Positions 42,998 to 52,517 of a DNA stretch of 64,000 bases are shown here, one piece after another. This stretch comes from JAEYZM01 sp943372195. Its GTDB lineage: Bacteria; Bacteroidota; Bacteroidia; Sphingobacteriales; Sphingobacteriaceae. Location: contig CALRXS010000011.1 in assembly GCA_943372195.1 (NCBI GenBank), forward strand, positions 1 through 64,000. Reading direction: 5' to 3'. Within the stretch, counting starts at the first letter, position 1, and every line of letters begins with the position of its first letter. A program made the translations under genes and the position numbers. The notes under the pieces are model-generated. The model saw only the letters and a list, made by a program, of their open reading frames with translations, was not told the origin of the DNA and did not search any database.

Positions 42998-44269
42998 CTA
43001 GTTAATTAGATCAAACCCCGTATACGGTACCAACACCTCCGGTATCTTAATCCCCTCCTCAGTTTGATTGTTTTCTAATAAAGTTGCAACGATACGTGGT
43101 AATGCTAATGCACTTCCGTTAAGGGTATGCACTAAATGATTCTTGCCATCTTTACCTTTGAATCTGCATTTCATTCTGTTCGATTGATAGGTTTCAAAGT
43201 TTGAAGTAGAACTCACTTCTAACCAACGTCCTTGTGCTGTTGAATAAGTTTCAAAATCATAAGTTAAAGCAGAAGTGAATCCCATGTCACCACCACATAA
43301 TCTTAAAATTCTATATGGAATATTTAATTTCTCTAATAATGATTTCACATGTGCGACCATTTCTTCAAGTGTTGCATATGAATTCTCTGGATGAGCGATT
43401 TGAACAATCTCAATTTTATCGAACTGATGTAAACGATTTAATCCGCGTACATGCGCACCATAAGAACCCGCCTCTCTTCTGAAACATGGAGTATAAGCTA
43501 CATTCTTAATTGGCAATTCTTCTTCTTTTAAAATTACATCTCTGTATAAATTCGTAACTGGTACTTCAGCCGTAGGAATCATATACAAATCATCAATTGG
43601 CATATGATACATCTGTCCTTCTTTATCAGGCAACTGCCCCGTTCCAAATCCAGATTCTGCATTCACCACATGCGGTGGCATCACCTCATTATATCCAGCT
43701 TTTAAACCTTCGTCTAAGAAGAAATTAATTAATGCCCTTTGTAATCTTGCACCTTTACCCTTATAAACTGGGAAACCAGCTCCAGTAATTTTAACACCTA
43801 ATTCAAAATCGATAATGTCATATTGAGATGTTAACTCCCAATGTGGCTTTGCACCTTCATATAATTTCGGAATCTCACCCCATTGATGCACAACTTCATT
43901 TTCTTCAGGCGTAATACCTGCAGGTACTGATGTATGCGGCAAATTTGGAAGTTGCACTAATGCTTGATGTAATTCAACTTCAATAGCAGCTAGCTGATCT
44001 TGAAATTGCTTTAAAGAATCTTTCAAAGCAGTAGATTTTTGCTTAATCTGCTCTGCTTCGTCTTTTTTACCAGTACGCATTAACTCGCCCACCTGCTTTG
44101 CCAATTGGTTTGCTTCGGAGGCTACATTATCCGATTGATTTTGATAAGATCTTCTCTTCTCATCTAAATCGATAATCACATCCACTAATTCGATAGCCTT
44201 GAAGTTCTTTCTTTGCAAACGTTCAATCACGAATTCTCTATTCTCTCGGATAAAAGGTACTTGTAACAT
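42998..44269 (-). CDS. serS: Seryl-tRNA synthetase
   Basis: Class II aminoacyl-tRNA synthetase that charges tRNA-Ser (and tRNA-Sec where present). About 423 residues. An N-terminal coiled-coil arm (about residues 25-105) precedes the catalytic core: motif 1 region with TGAGFPVYKGKGARLQRALI, motif 2 CFRREAGSYGAHVRGLNRLHQFDKIE, and motif 3 LNGSALALPRIVATLLENNQ. The frame opens six codons earlier; the ATG at 44269 (MLQVPFIRENREFV) is the family's usual start. It is convergent with the LptA-like gene across the inverted-repeat gap and divergent from rsmI. Confidence 0.97.
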   Translation of the reverse strand: MLQVPFIRENREFVIERLQRKNFKAIELVDVIIDLDEKRRSYQNQSDNVASEANQLAKQVGELMRTGKKDEAEQIKQKSTALKDSLKQFQDQLAAIEVELHQALVQLPNLPHTSVPAGITPEENEVVHQWGEIPKLYEGAKPHWELTSQYDIIDFELGVKITGAGFPVYKGKGARLQRALINFFLDEGLKAGYNEVMPPHVVNAESGFGTGQLPDKEGQMYHMPIDDLYMIPTAEVPVTNLYRDVILKEEELPIKNVAYTPCFRREAGSYGAHVRGLNRLHQFDKIEIVQIAHPENSYATLEEMVAHVKSLLEKLNIPYRILRLCGGDMGFTSALTYDFETYSTAQGRWLEVSSTSNFETYQSNRMKCRFKGKDGKNHLVHTLNGSALALPRIVATLLENNQTEEGIKIPEVLVPYTGFDLIN

Positions 44270-44326
44270 ATTTTCAATTTTGCTCAAAGATAAGAAAATG
44301 ATGAATCTTTTATATTTTCGTAGAAT

Positions 44327-45034
44327 ATGAGCGGAAAATTATTTTTAATACCCACTCCCATCGGGAATTTAGAAGATATTACCCTTAGAGCATTACGTAT
44401 GCTCAAAGAGGTGGACTTGGTATTGGCTGAAGATACACGTACCGCTGGGCAGCTGCTCCGCCATTTTGAAATAGATAAAAGGTTACTATCACACCATCAA
44501 CATAATGAGCACCAAGCTTTAAAAGAAATTATTAAAATGTTGAAGGATGGTACAAACATCGGATTGGTTAGCGATGCAGGAACGCCTGCAATATCAGACC
44601 CTGGTTTTTTATTAGTTCGTGAATGTATCAAAGAAGAAATTGAAGTAGAAACCTTACCCGGACCTACAGCATTTGTGCCTGCACTTGTGAACTCTGGCTT
44701 ACCGAATGATAAATTTTATTTTGAAGGATTCTTACCTCAAAAAAAAGGAAGAAAAACTCGTTTACTCTTCTTAGCAGATTTTGAAGAAACGATTATTTTA
44801 TATGAATCACCTCATAGACTTATTAAATTTATTGAAGAAGTAATTCTTTACATGGGTGCCGATCGTCAAATGAGTGTATCGCGAGAGATTAGCAAGAAGT
44901 TTGAAGAAACCATAAGAGGTACTGCCGAAGAATTAAAATATCATTTTGATAATAATCCGGTTAAAGGTGAATTCGTAATTTGCTTGGCAGGTAAAAACAA
45001 AAAATCTAAAAAGTACGAAGAAGATGAAGAATAG
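44327..45034 (+). CDS. rsmI: 16S rRNA (cytidine1402-2'-O)-methyltransferase RsmI
   Basis: A SAM-dependent enzyme that 2'-O-methylates C1402 of 16S rRNA in the decoding centre. The 235 residues show LIPTPIGNLEDITLRALRML at the N-terminus, LAEDTRTAGQLLRHF, LVSDAGTPAISDPGFLLVR and the TLPGPTAFVPALVNSGLPNDKF glycine-rich region of the tetrapyrrole-methylase fold. The C-terminal tail is Lys/Glu rich and overlaps the next gene by 11 bases, implying translational coupling with lnt. It is the first gene of a four-gene rightward unit. Confidence 0.96.
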   Translation: MSGKLFLIPTPIGNLEDITLRALRMLKEVDLVLAEDTRTAGQLLRHFEIDKRLLSHHQHNEHQALKEIIKMLKDGTNIGLVSDAGTPAISDPGFLLVRECIKEEIEVETLPGPTAFVPALVNSGLPNDKFYFEGFLPQKKGRKTRLLFLADFEETIILYESPHRLIKFIEEVILYMGADRQMSVSREISKKFEETIRGTAEELKYHFDNNPVKGEFVICLAGKNKKSKKYEEDEE

Positions 45035-46619
45035 AAAATATTTGTACGCGAGTATACTATCAGGACTTTTATTTTGGTTGGCTTGGCCAATGCAAAGTAT
45101 AAGTGGAATAATTTTCTTCGCATTTATACCTTTATTATTTATGGAGGATGACGCTTACTTGCATCATCCGAAGAAATCATACGGTATAGTTTTTAGATTC
45201 TCTTTTTTAGCATTTATTATTTTTAATCTTTTAACAACTTATTGGGTATGGAATGCCTCTGCAGGTGGAATGGTTGTGGCAGTTATTCTCAATTCATTTT
45301 TAATGAGTACTGCTATTTTAGCCTTCCATTATGTAAAGAAAAAATCTGGTAAAATCACTTCAAATTTTGCATTCATATTTTGCTGGATTGGTATGGAATA
45401 TTTCCATATGTCATGGGATCTATCGTGGCCTTGGTTAACATTAGGTAACGTATTTTCAGAACAAATACAATGGGTGCAGTGGTATGAATATACAGGAGTT
45501 TTCGGAGGTTCGTTCTGGGTACTTGCTGCAAATATTATTTTATTTCATAGTATTAAAAGTTCAGCGACACTACAAAAAAAATTTAGTGTTCAATTCAAAA
45601 ATTACTTAAATGCAATTATCATTATCGTTGCTCCTATTTTAGTTTCTTATGCTATCTATAATAGCTACGAAGAAAAAATAAATCCAACGAATGTTGTAGT
45701 CGTTCAGCCAAACATTGATCCGTATTCAGAAAAATTCAACGGACTAACAGAGATGGATCAATTACAAAGATTGATTCGATTGTCAGATTCAACGGCACAA
45801 ATAAATACTGAGTTTTTTGTATGGCCAGAAACTGCTTTGCAAAATAATTTGAATGAGCGTACACTCGAAGAAAATCCATTGATACAAGAGTCAAGAAAAT
45901 TTTTAGAGAAATACAAAAACGGAAATATTATTACAGGTGCTGATGCATATACAACCTATGATAAAAAAGAAACTGTTACTGCTAGAAATTATAAAACCGG
46001 AGAATGCTGCTATGATGCTTTCAATGCTGCATTTTTCATAGAGAACAATCAAACGATTCAGAAATATCATAAATCAAAATTAGTACCAGGTGTTGAACAA
46101 ATGCCATACCCCAAGTTCTTTTCAATACTCGAACCATATGCTTTAAAATTAGGTGGCACCTTTGGTAGCTTAGGTTCACAAACAGAACGTGCTGTATTTT
46201 ATACTAGAAGTGGTATTGGTGTTGCTCCAGTGATTTGCTATGAATCTATTTACGGGGAATTTGTTTCAGAGTATGTGAAAAATGGCGCACAACTTATAGC
46301 CATAATAACAAACGACGGTTGGTGGGGAAATACCCCAGGCTATAAACAACATGCAAGCATGGCCTCTTTAAGAGCAGTCGAAACTCGAAGATCTATTGCT
46401 CGTTCAGCTAATACTGGAACATCTTTATTTGTAAATCAAAGAGGAGAAGTTTTAAAATCTACTGAGTACTGGGTACAAGATAGCATCAATGAAAATTTAA
46501 ACTTAAACGATGAAATTACTTTTTATGTTGAACATGGTGATTTCATTGCTTTTACTTCATCTCTAATTGCATTATTAATTTTATCTTATACTTTATTAAT
46601 AAAATGGCTGAAGAATTAA
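45024..46619 (+). CDS. lnt: Apolipoprotein N-acyltransferase
   Basis: The inner-membrane enzyme adds a third acyl chain to lipoproteins, the last maturation step after LspA. The 531 residues have about six N-terminal transmembrane segments and a periplasmic nitrilase-like domain. The catalytic triad is readable as FVWPETAL (Glu), YHKSKLVPGVEQMP (Lys) and PVICYESIYGEF (Cys). A final helix ends the protein. It overlaps rsmI by 11 bases and the next gene by 16 bases. Together with lspA at 19.2-19.8 kb, it covers two of the three lipoprotein-maturation steps in this window. Confidence 0.94.
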   Translation: MKNRKYLYASILSGLLFWLAWPMQSISGIIFFAFIPLLFMEDDAYLHHPKKSYGIVFRFSFLAFIIFNLLTTYWVWNASAGGMVVAVILNSFLMSTAILAFHYVKKKSGKITSNFAFIFCWIGMEYFHMSWDLSWPWLTLGNVFSEQIQWVQWYEYTGVFGGSFWVLAANIILFHSIKSSATLQKKFSVQFKNYLNAIIIIVAPILVSYAIYNSYEEKINPTNVVVVQPNIDPYSEKFNGLTEMDQLQRLIRLSDSTAQINTEFFVWPETALQNNLNERTLEENPLIQESRKFLEKYKNGNIITGADAYTTYDKKETVTARNYKTGECCYDAFNAAFFIENNQTIQKYHKSKLVPGVEQMPYPKFFSILEPYALKLGGTFGSLGSQTERAVFYTRSGIGVAPVICYESIYGEFVSEYVKNGAQLIAIITNDGWWGNTPGYKQHASMASLRAVETRRSIARSANTGTSLFVNQRGEVLKSTEYWVQDSINENLNLNDEITFYVEHGDFIAFTSSLIALLILSYTLLIKWLKN

Positions 46620-47110
46620 ATAAAAGACCTGTCATAAAAGTTAAGTGGATGTTGCTAGATTATATACTTGAGATTCTAGCAGCAAGCATATTAATTTCAA
46701 TAGTTATTTATGCAATAAATGTATATAACAATTTACCAGATACTGTTGCAACTCACTTTAATGCAAATGGTGTGGCAGATGGTTTCGGAAATAAATCAAG
46801 CATTTGGGCAATGCCCGCAGTTGCATTTATACTTTGGATGCTACTTTCTATTGTCAATCAATACCCTCATTCATTTAACTACCCATTTAAATTAACAGAA
46901 AGCAATGTTGAAAGCCAATATAGAATGGCACAACGATTTATGAGAATCATGAAAATATGGGTGTGCTTATTATTTTTATACGCTTTATATTCGATTGTAG
47001 AGACTAGTAAAAATCAAAATTTTAAGACGAATTATGGTATATTTGTAATACTCGGTTCCATGATTATTTTCATGAGCATTTACCTATATATATCGAGTAA
47101 AAAAAGATAA
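46604..47110 (+). CDS. DUF1648-domain membrane protein
   Basis: A 168-residue membrane protein with about four hydrophobic segments. The N-terminal half shows the DUF1648 signature (YNNLPDTVATHFNANGVADGFGNKSSIWAMPAV, about residues 44-76), seen in small SdpI-like membrane proteins. Function is unknown; some relatives take part in immunity to the SdpC toxin, but that cannot be assumed here. It overlaps lnt by 16 bases and shares one base with the next gene. Confidence 0.72.
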   Translation: MAEELNKRPVIKVKWMLLDYILEILAASILISIVIYAINVYNNLPDTVATHFNANGVADGFGNKSSIWAMPAVAFILWMLLSIVNQYPHSFNYPFKLTESNVESQYRMAQRFMRIMKIWVCLLFLYALYSIVETSKNQNFKTNYGIFVILGSMIIFMSIYLYISSKKR

Positions 47111-47589
47111 TGAATTTAAAAAAAATTATACTTTTTATTTTTCTTATCATCATTGGCAATTTAGCAAGCGCTCAAATTGTTGACTCAGTTGCTTTGTTTA
47201 AGGCTAACGACACCATTCAAATAAAATATTGTATAAATAGGTTTTTCGAGGGACTTGAAAAGCAAGATACTGTTAAGTTAAAAGAAGCATTATACGATGA
47301 ACTAACATTAAAAACAATAGTTGAAAATATCATCGAAAAAAAAGAAAAATTCGTTATTGAAAACAAAGAAGAATTAATAAAAATTGTCATCAAGAAAAGA
47401 ACCGTTACCATCAAAGAAAAACTATTGAGTTGGGATATTCATATAGATGGTCGATTAGCAAGCGTCTGGACACCCTATGAATTTTACATCAATAAACAAC
47501 CATCACACAGAGGTGCAAATAATTTCCAATTAGTAAAAACAGATAAGGGTTGGAAAATATTTTCTATTGTTGATACTCGTCATAGATAA
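47110..47589 (+). CDS. Exported NTF2-like (SnoaL/DUF4440-type) protein
   Basis: A 159-residue protein with a signal peptide (MNLKKIILFIFLIIIGNLASAQ) and a mature domain of about 135 residues. The fold pattern, with an N-terminal helix INRFFEGLEKQDTVKLKEALYDELT, central charged strand pairs and a last strand VKTDKGWKIFSIVDTRHR, resembles the NTF2-like superfamily. The WKI.S..D.R ending is common in that group. Function is unknown and no catalytic residues are obvious. It is the last gene of the rsmI-lnt unit and its stop lies one base from the truncated adhesin's stop. Confidence 0.65.
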   Translation: MNLKKIILFIFLIIIGNLASAQIVDSVALFKANDTIQIKYCINRFFEGLEKQDTVKLKEALYDELTLKTIVENIIEKKEKFVIENKEELIKIVIKKRTVTIKEKLLSWDIHIDGRLASVWTPYEFYINKQPSHRGANNFQLVKTDKGWKIFSIVDTRHR

Positions 47590-47590
47590 T

Positions 47591-49045
47591 TTAATGACTT
47601 ATTGTACCAGTGCTAGGAGTTTGACTCACATTTACATTTAAAGTTTTATTTACTGAACAAGCATTTGCTGGAGTTTCGGTTAAATTAACTTGATAAGAAC
47701 CATAGCTCGTCCAGCGTACTCTTATCGCATTATTCGTATTACTAATAATAACTCCGCCGGTAACATTCCAATTATAAGTATTACCTGCATTTAATGGTGT
47801 AGTATAGTTCTCCTCTTGATTTAATACACCACATATGGATGGAGAGCCTGTGATATCTGTATTCGGACTTACCTTTAATGTGTAGGTAACAGCATCAGAT
47901 CTAGCAGGGCAATGTGTACAAGCATTACCTTGGAGTGTTAATGTTACAGAGCCTGCACTTAGTTCATCTGCAGATGGAGTGTACTGAGCATTTAAACTTG
48001 TTCTGGAAGGATTAAATGTACCATTGCCGCCTACCCAAGTACCTCCTTGTGTACTCGTACCTGATAAATTTATTGGGAATTCATGTGAACAAAAAGTTTG
48101 ATCTGCACCAGCACTCAAATTATTATCTGTATCGGTAACAATAGTTGCAGAGGTGTTATTAATCGGACAAGAAGTTTGATCGCTGACGGTTACTGAATAA
48201 GTACCAACACCGACATCTATTGATTGAGTAGTAGCACCGTTAGACCATAAATAACTATACGGAGGGTTACCACCTGAAACATTTGCGGTTAAAGTTTTAG
48301 TTGTTTCGTTCCAACAGAGTACAGAGTTAGCCGGACTTATATTTGCGGTCATGCCAGGTACAAAGTTTACACGAACAGTATCACGTGAGAATACACCAGA
48401 ACATGCACCTAATGGTGTACCACTAACTTCGAAATCAGCAAATGAAGGTGGATTTGTAGGCGGTACAACAAATGTTGAATCACATGCTGTTCCACAAGTT
48501 AATAATGATTGATAAGTTGAATTTAATGCTCTCCATTGAATGGTTGATTCTTGAAAGCCAGATGCTACTAATTGACTATTACAACCTACACGAGTTACTA
48601 TATTTGCTGATACCATTGGTCTAGGTATAGAAGTAATTCTATAGGTGTTCGCATTGCCACCATTTTTACAAAAACTAATGAAATGCGGACCTGCACCAGT
48701 AACACAAAACTTACCACCTATTGGTGTAGGTGTACCACAATTAACTGTGTATGATAATGAACCTGATGGTGTTGCTCCACCAGTAATATCAAGTACAAAG
48801 GCTTCAGCATTCGGACTTAAAGTAACTATAAATTCGACGCAATTATTATTTCCACTGCCTCCTCCACAACACTCTCCTGCACGTATTAAACTACTGCTCG
48901 TCCAAACACCCGAAGCATCTGAAGACAAGTTAACAGTAAATGATGGCGTACCTCCCGTACAATTAGTTGTTTGGGCAGAAACATTTTGTAAACCAGCAAA
49001 TACGATAAAAAATAGTATAGTAACTATTGAGTGAAGCTTTATCAT
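47591..49045 (-). CDS. Exported PKD-like/SprB-repeat protein, apparently 3'-truncated
   Basis: An exported protein of about 484 residues. A signal peptide (MIKLHSIVTILFFIVFAGLQNVSAQ) precedes a region rich in Cys and Gly. A SprB-like repeat (NPPYSYLWSNGATTQSIDVGVGTYSVTVSDQ, about 240-290) and a PKD-like/Ig-like unit ending in VNVSQTPSTGTISH follow. That ending is an inter-domain linker that normally leads into another domain, and no T9SS sorting domain is present. It therefore looks like the amino-terminal piece of a longer adhesin. In-frame ATGs at 49069 and 49084 are alternative starts. It is convergent with the NTF2-like gene. Confidence 0.72.
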   Translation of the reverse strand: MIKLHSIVTILFFIVFAGLQNVSAQTTNCTGGTPSFTVNLSSDASGVWTSSSLIRAGECCGGGSGNNNCVEFIVTLSPNAEAFVLDITGGATPSGSLSYTVNCGTPTPIGGKFCVTGAGPHFISFCKNGGNANTYRITSIPRPMVSANIVTRVGCNSQLVASGFQESTIQWRALNSTYQSLLTCGTACDSTFVVPPTNPPSFADFEVSGTPLGACSGVFSRDTVRVNFVPGMTANISPANSVLCWNETTKTLTANVSGGNPPYSYLWSNGATTQSIDVGVGTYSVTVSDQTSCPINNTSATIVTDTDNNLSAGADQTFCSHEFPINLSGTSTQGGTWVGGNGTFNPSRTSLNAQYTPSADELSAGSVTLTLQGNACTHCPARSDAVTYTLKVSPNTDITGSPSICGVLNQEENYTTPLNAGNTYNWNVTGGVIISNTNNAIRVRWTSYGSYQVNLTETPANACSVNKTLNVNVSQTPSTGTISH

Positions 49046-49118
49046 ATCCCTAATTTGTACTCTTTTCATTAAAAAAAGTTGCATTTATTTTAAGATACGA
49101 TGAAAAAATTAAAACGGA

Positions 49119-50747
49119 TTAGTATTTGGCAACAATTGGCATTCTTCTACCCATACCGAATGCTTTAGAAGATACTCTTAAAATTGGAGGCGTTTGATAG
49201 CGTTTATATTCATTTCTATTTACCAATGAAGTTATACGATCAATTAGTGCTTTATCAAAACCCATATCTATAAGCTCATCTTTACTAATTGAATGCTCAA
49301 TATATAAATTCAAAACTTCATCTAATATATCGTAATCAGGTAATGAATCTGAATCTTTTTGATCTGGTCGTAATTCTGCAGATGGCGCTTTCTCTATAGT
49401 ATTTACTGGTATAATGATTTGATCTTTATTAATAAAGTTCGCTAATGCATATACTTGAGTTTTATATACATCACCAATTACTGAAATACCTCCACACATA
49501 TCTCCGTACAAAGTTCCATACCCTACAGCCGCTTCACTTTTATTAGAAGTGTTTAACAAAATATTTCCAAATTTATTAGAGACTGCCATTAACAATACTC
49601 CTCTAATTCTCGCCTGTAGATTTTCTTCTGTTAAATCTTCTGCCAAACCTTCAAATGTATTTGACAATGAACTTTTATATGTATGATAAACATCTTTGAT
49701 CGGTATAATTTGATATTGAATATTTAAATTATCTGCTAAAGCTATTGCATCATCAACAGAATGATCAGATGAATATTGAGATGGCATTAAAACACCTAAA
49801 ACATTTTCATTGCCTAATGCTCTAGCTGCTAACGCTGCAACTACTGCAGAATCAATACCTCCCGACAATCCGAGTACCGCCTTCTTAAATCCCGATTTCT
49901 GAAAATAATCTTTTATACCCAATACAATTGCATCATGAATTAATTCTATTGAGTCAATATTTTTTTCTTCGTATGATTTCTTCGTAGATAATTCAGTTGA
50001 ATCTATGATCAGTAAATCTTCTTCAAACATTTTTGATTCAGCAATAATTTCAGCATCACTATTCAAAGCCATTGAACATCCGTCGAAAATCAATTCAGTT
50101 TGAGCCCCTACATGATTTACATATAGTAAGGGTAAATTGTATTTATTTGCATTCCATTTCAAAACGTTTTTACGTTTTTCGTTTTGATTATAATCGAATG
50201 GAGATGCAGCAATATTAATCATCAAATCTGGTTGTTCATTTATGAGAACATCCATAGGTGATTGCACATATAATTTTTGATCATCTGTATTCCACAAATC
50301 TTCGCATATAGTTAATGCAATTTTTTTACCATTTATTTCAATACAACTCAATTGTGGCGCAGGTTGAAAATATCTGTACTCATCAAAAATATCGTATGTT
50401 GGTAGTAATGATTTATGTATTATGTTTTTAATAGTACCATCAGCTAATACATAAGCAGAGTTATGTAAAGCCTTACCTTCCTTATGTATATTAAAGCTTG
50501 GCGAACCAATTATAGCTGTAATCGATACACATTCTTTTGCTAATTTAGCTATGTATAAATCGCATTGCTTAATAAAATGCTGATAGTCTAAAAAATCTCT
50601 TGGAGGGTAACCGCAGATAGCAAGCTCAGGGAAAATGATAACATCAACATCTTTTGATTTTGCAGAGTTCATTAAGCCTACAAGTTTTTGAAAGTTAGAT
50701 TCAAAATTACCAATGTGAACGTTAACCTGTGCTAATGCGAACTTCAT
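49119..50747 (-). CDS. nadE: Glutamine-dependent NAD(+) synthetase
   Basis: The enzyme amidates nicotinic acid adenine dinucleotide to NAD+, using glutamine-derived ammonia. About 542 residues in two domains. The N-terminal nitrilase-fold glutaminase has MKFALAQVNVHIGNFESN, IIFPELAICGYPPRD, and ALTICEDLWN with the nucleophilic Cys. The C-terminal synthetase carries the PP-loop LGLSGGIDSAVVAALAARALG and later TSNKSEAAVGYGTLYGDMCGG. The ATG at 50747 was preferred over 50765 because the longer version overlaps the upstream gene and is not conserved. It follows an outer-membrane barrel gene by one base. Confidence 0.95.
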   Translation of the reverse strand: MKFALAQVNVHIGNFESNFQKLVGLMNSAKSKDVDVIIFPELAICGYPPRDFLDYQHFIKQCDLYIAKLAKECVSITAIIGSPSFNIHKEGKALHNSAYVLADGTIKNIIHKSLLPTYDIFDEYRYFQPAPQLSCIEINGKKIALTICEDLWNTDDQKLYVQSPMDVLINEQPDLMINIAASPFDYNQNEKRKNVLKWNANKYNLPLLYVNHVGAQTELIFDGCSMALNSDAEIIAESKMFEEDLLIIDSTELSTKKSYEEKNIDSIELIHDAIVLGIKDYFQKSGFKKAVLGLSGGIDSAVVAALAARALGNENVLGVLMPSQYSSDHSVDDAIALADNLNIQYQIIPIKDVYHTYKSSLSNTFEGLAEDLTEENLQARIRGVLLMAVSNKFGNILLNTSNKSEAAVGYGTLYGDMCGGISVIGDVYKTQVYALANFINKDQIIIPVNTIEKAPSAELRPDQKDSDSLPDYDILDEVLNLYIEHSISKDELIDMGFDKALIDRITSLVNRNEYKRYQTPPILRVSSKAFGMGRRMPIVAKY

Positions 50748-50748
50748 A

Positions 50749-51459
50749 TTAAAATAATAAGCCAATGTTTAAAGTAATGAAACTCAAATTCGCATCATAT
50801 GCCCTCACTGCTGATAAACCTGTTGTTGGGTCAACGAATTTATACATCGTTTTTGATTTCATAATATTTGAAAAACCATTGTTATAGGTAAGTCCGACTA
50901 CCAAATCTAAATTCTCCGCTAAGTTATACTCAACACCAGCACCAATTACTAATGAAGTATTTAAAGGTTGTATGAAATCACTTGCATTTTTAATATCGTC
51001 ATTAGAGAAATTTGTTTGTCCTTTTTTATATTCATTCTCTACAGTTGATTTAATTCTAAACGATAAGCCTAATCCGAATTTACCATACACCTTCAAATTA
51101 TTATTTAACTCATTCGTTAATAATTTAATTGTTACGGGGATGTCAATATATCTGATATTAAGTGCTGAATTTACTGTAGTGTCGTTTCTGCTATATTCAA
51201 TCTTACCACCTAATGAACTAATTCCGAACTCAGAAGAAATAGCATAATTATCTTTTATGAAATAATCGAACATTAAACCATAAGAGAAACCTACTTTAGT
51301 GCCAACACTATTATAATTATCAGTATTAGGGTGAATAGTTGAAAATAAGGGATTGCCTTTAAAACCTAATCGAAAATCTTGTGCATATAGATTGTTGGAA
51401 ATCAGTATGGCAACAAGAAAAGCGGTAATTAAAGATAATTGTTTAATTTTATGTTTCAT
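50749..51459 (-). CDS. Outer-membrane beta-barrel protein (PorT-like family)
   Basis: A 236-residue protein with a signal peptide (MKHKIKQLSLITAFLVAILISNNLYAQ) and a beta-rich mature region of about 210 residues. It has alternating aromatic and small residues (DFRLGFKGNPLFSTI, KVGFSYGLMFDYFIKDNYAISSEFGI, YIDIPVTIKLLTNEL, VYGKFGLGLSFRI, SLVIGAGVEYNL) and a C-terminal FITLNIGLLF closing strand with terminal Phe. This fits the small eight-stranded barrel family in Bacteroidota. Transport or structural roles are not known. It is divergent from gldB and just upstream of nadE. Confidence 0.8.
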   Translation of the reverse strand: MKHKIKQLSLITAFLVAILISNNLYAQDFRLGFKGNPLFSTIHPNTDNYNSVGTKVGFSYGLMFDYFIKDNYAISSEFGISSLGGKIEYSRNDTTVNSALNIRYIDIPVTIKLLTNELNNNLKVYGKFGLGLSFRIKSTVENEYKKGQTNFSNDDIKNASDFIQPLNTSLVIGAGVEYNLAENLDLVVGLTYNNGFSNIMKSKTMYKFVDPTTGLSAVRAYDANLSFITLNIGLLF

Positions 51460-51472
51460 GATACGATTTTAT

Positions 51473-52516
51473 ATGCTTTATAATCAGGTTCAAAGTAACA
51501 GAATAATTTCGATTTTATCGATATTCTTTTTATCGATTTTTATTCAATCGTGTGACCAATCAAGTAATAAATCACATGGATCAAAATCAGAGTCTAGCGT
51601 TGATATAGAAATAAAGCGATTTGAAAAAGATTTATTCTATATGAATCAAGAACAAATTGACACGAACATTGTGTTTTTAAAGAAAAAATACGGCGAATTC
51701 TATAATGTATATTTCTTACAGATTATGGGATTTGGAACCGATAAAAATCAGGGCTTCAAATACATTATATCAGATTTTATAAATAATACAGATTTTAAAA
51801 CTTTGGTGAAAGATTGTGATTCGATTTATAATGAAGATCGCATGAAAAAGTTAGAATCTGATATAGAGTTTGTTTTTGAAAACTATCAGAAAGTATTTCC
51901 GAATGATACATTGCCACAAGTAACAACTTTTGTTTCCGGATTTTCAAACGGTATAGTAAATACGAATGGATACATAGGTGTTGGCTTAGATTTATTTTTA
52001 GGCTCAGAATATAAATTTTACCCTTCCTTAGATTTCCCAGAATACTTAACTCGAAGATTTACTCCAAATCATTTAGTGCCTACATTAGTTAAAGGTATGG
52101 TGAATTCTAAATTTGAAATGGAACCAAAAAATCAATCATTAATAGATCAGATGTTATATCAAGGTAAATTATTATACTTCATGAAATTGATGTTACCTGA
52201 TACACCTGACTCTTTATTAATTGGCTACACATCCGCAGAAATAAAATGGGCAGAAGAAAATGAAGCTAATATTTTTCAACTACTAGTTTCTGAAGATTTA
52301 TTTAGTAAAGATGTACTTAAATACAGAAAGTACACCGACGAAGCCCCTTATACTGTTAACCTCACAGCAGATTCTGCTCCTCGCATTGCATGGTTTGCAG
52401 GTTGGAAAATAATAGATAAATACATGGATGAAAATAAAAATATAAGCATCGAAGAATTAATGAATGAACAGGATGCTCAAAAAATATTAAGTATTTCAAA
52501 ATATAAACCCAATTAA
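51473..52516 (+). CDS. gldB: Gliding motility lipoprotein GldB
   Basis: An outer-envelope lipoprotein of about 347 residues in the GldB family, one of the original gliding genes in Flavobacterium. A signal peptide with lipobox (IFFLSIFIQSCDQSS; Cys at about residue 27) precedes the conserved body: EIKRFEKDLFYMNQEQID, LQIMGFGTDKNQGFKY, VTTFVSGFSNGIV, YIGVGLDLFLGSEYKFYPS and FAGWKIIDKYM. The frame opens at 51353, but the ATG at 51473 gives the proper lipobox position; an ATG at 51458 overlaps the divergent gene's start codon. It is two bases before the prolyl oligopeptidase gene. Confidence 0.88.
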   Translation: MLYNQVQSNRIISILSIFFLSIFIQSCDQSSNKSHGSKSESSVDIEIKRFEKDLFYMNQEQIDTNIVFLKKKYGEFYNVYFLQIMGFGTDKNQGFKYIISDFINNTDFKTLVKDCDSIYNEDRMKKLESDIEFVFENYQKVFPNDTLPQVTTFVSGFSNGIVNTNGYIGVGLDLFLGSEYKFYPSLDFPEYLTRRFTPNHLVPTLVKGMVNSKFEMEPKNQSLIDQMLYQGKLLYFMKLMLPDTPDSLLIGYTSAEIKWAEENEANIFQLLVSEDLFSKDVLKYRKYTDEAPYTVNLTADSAPRIAWFAGWKIIDKYMDENKNISIEELMNEQDAQKILSISKYKPN

Positions 52517-52517
52517 T

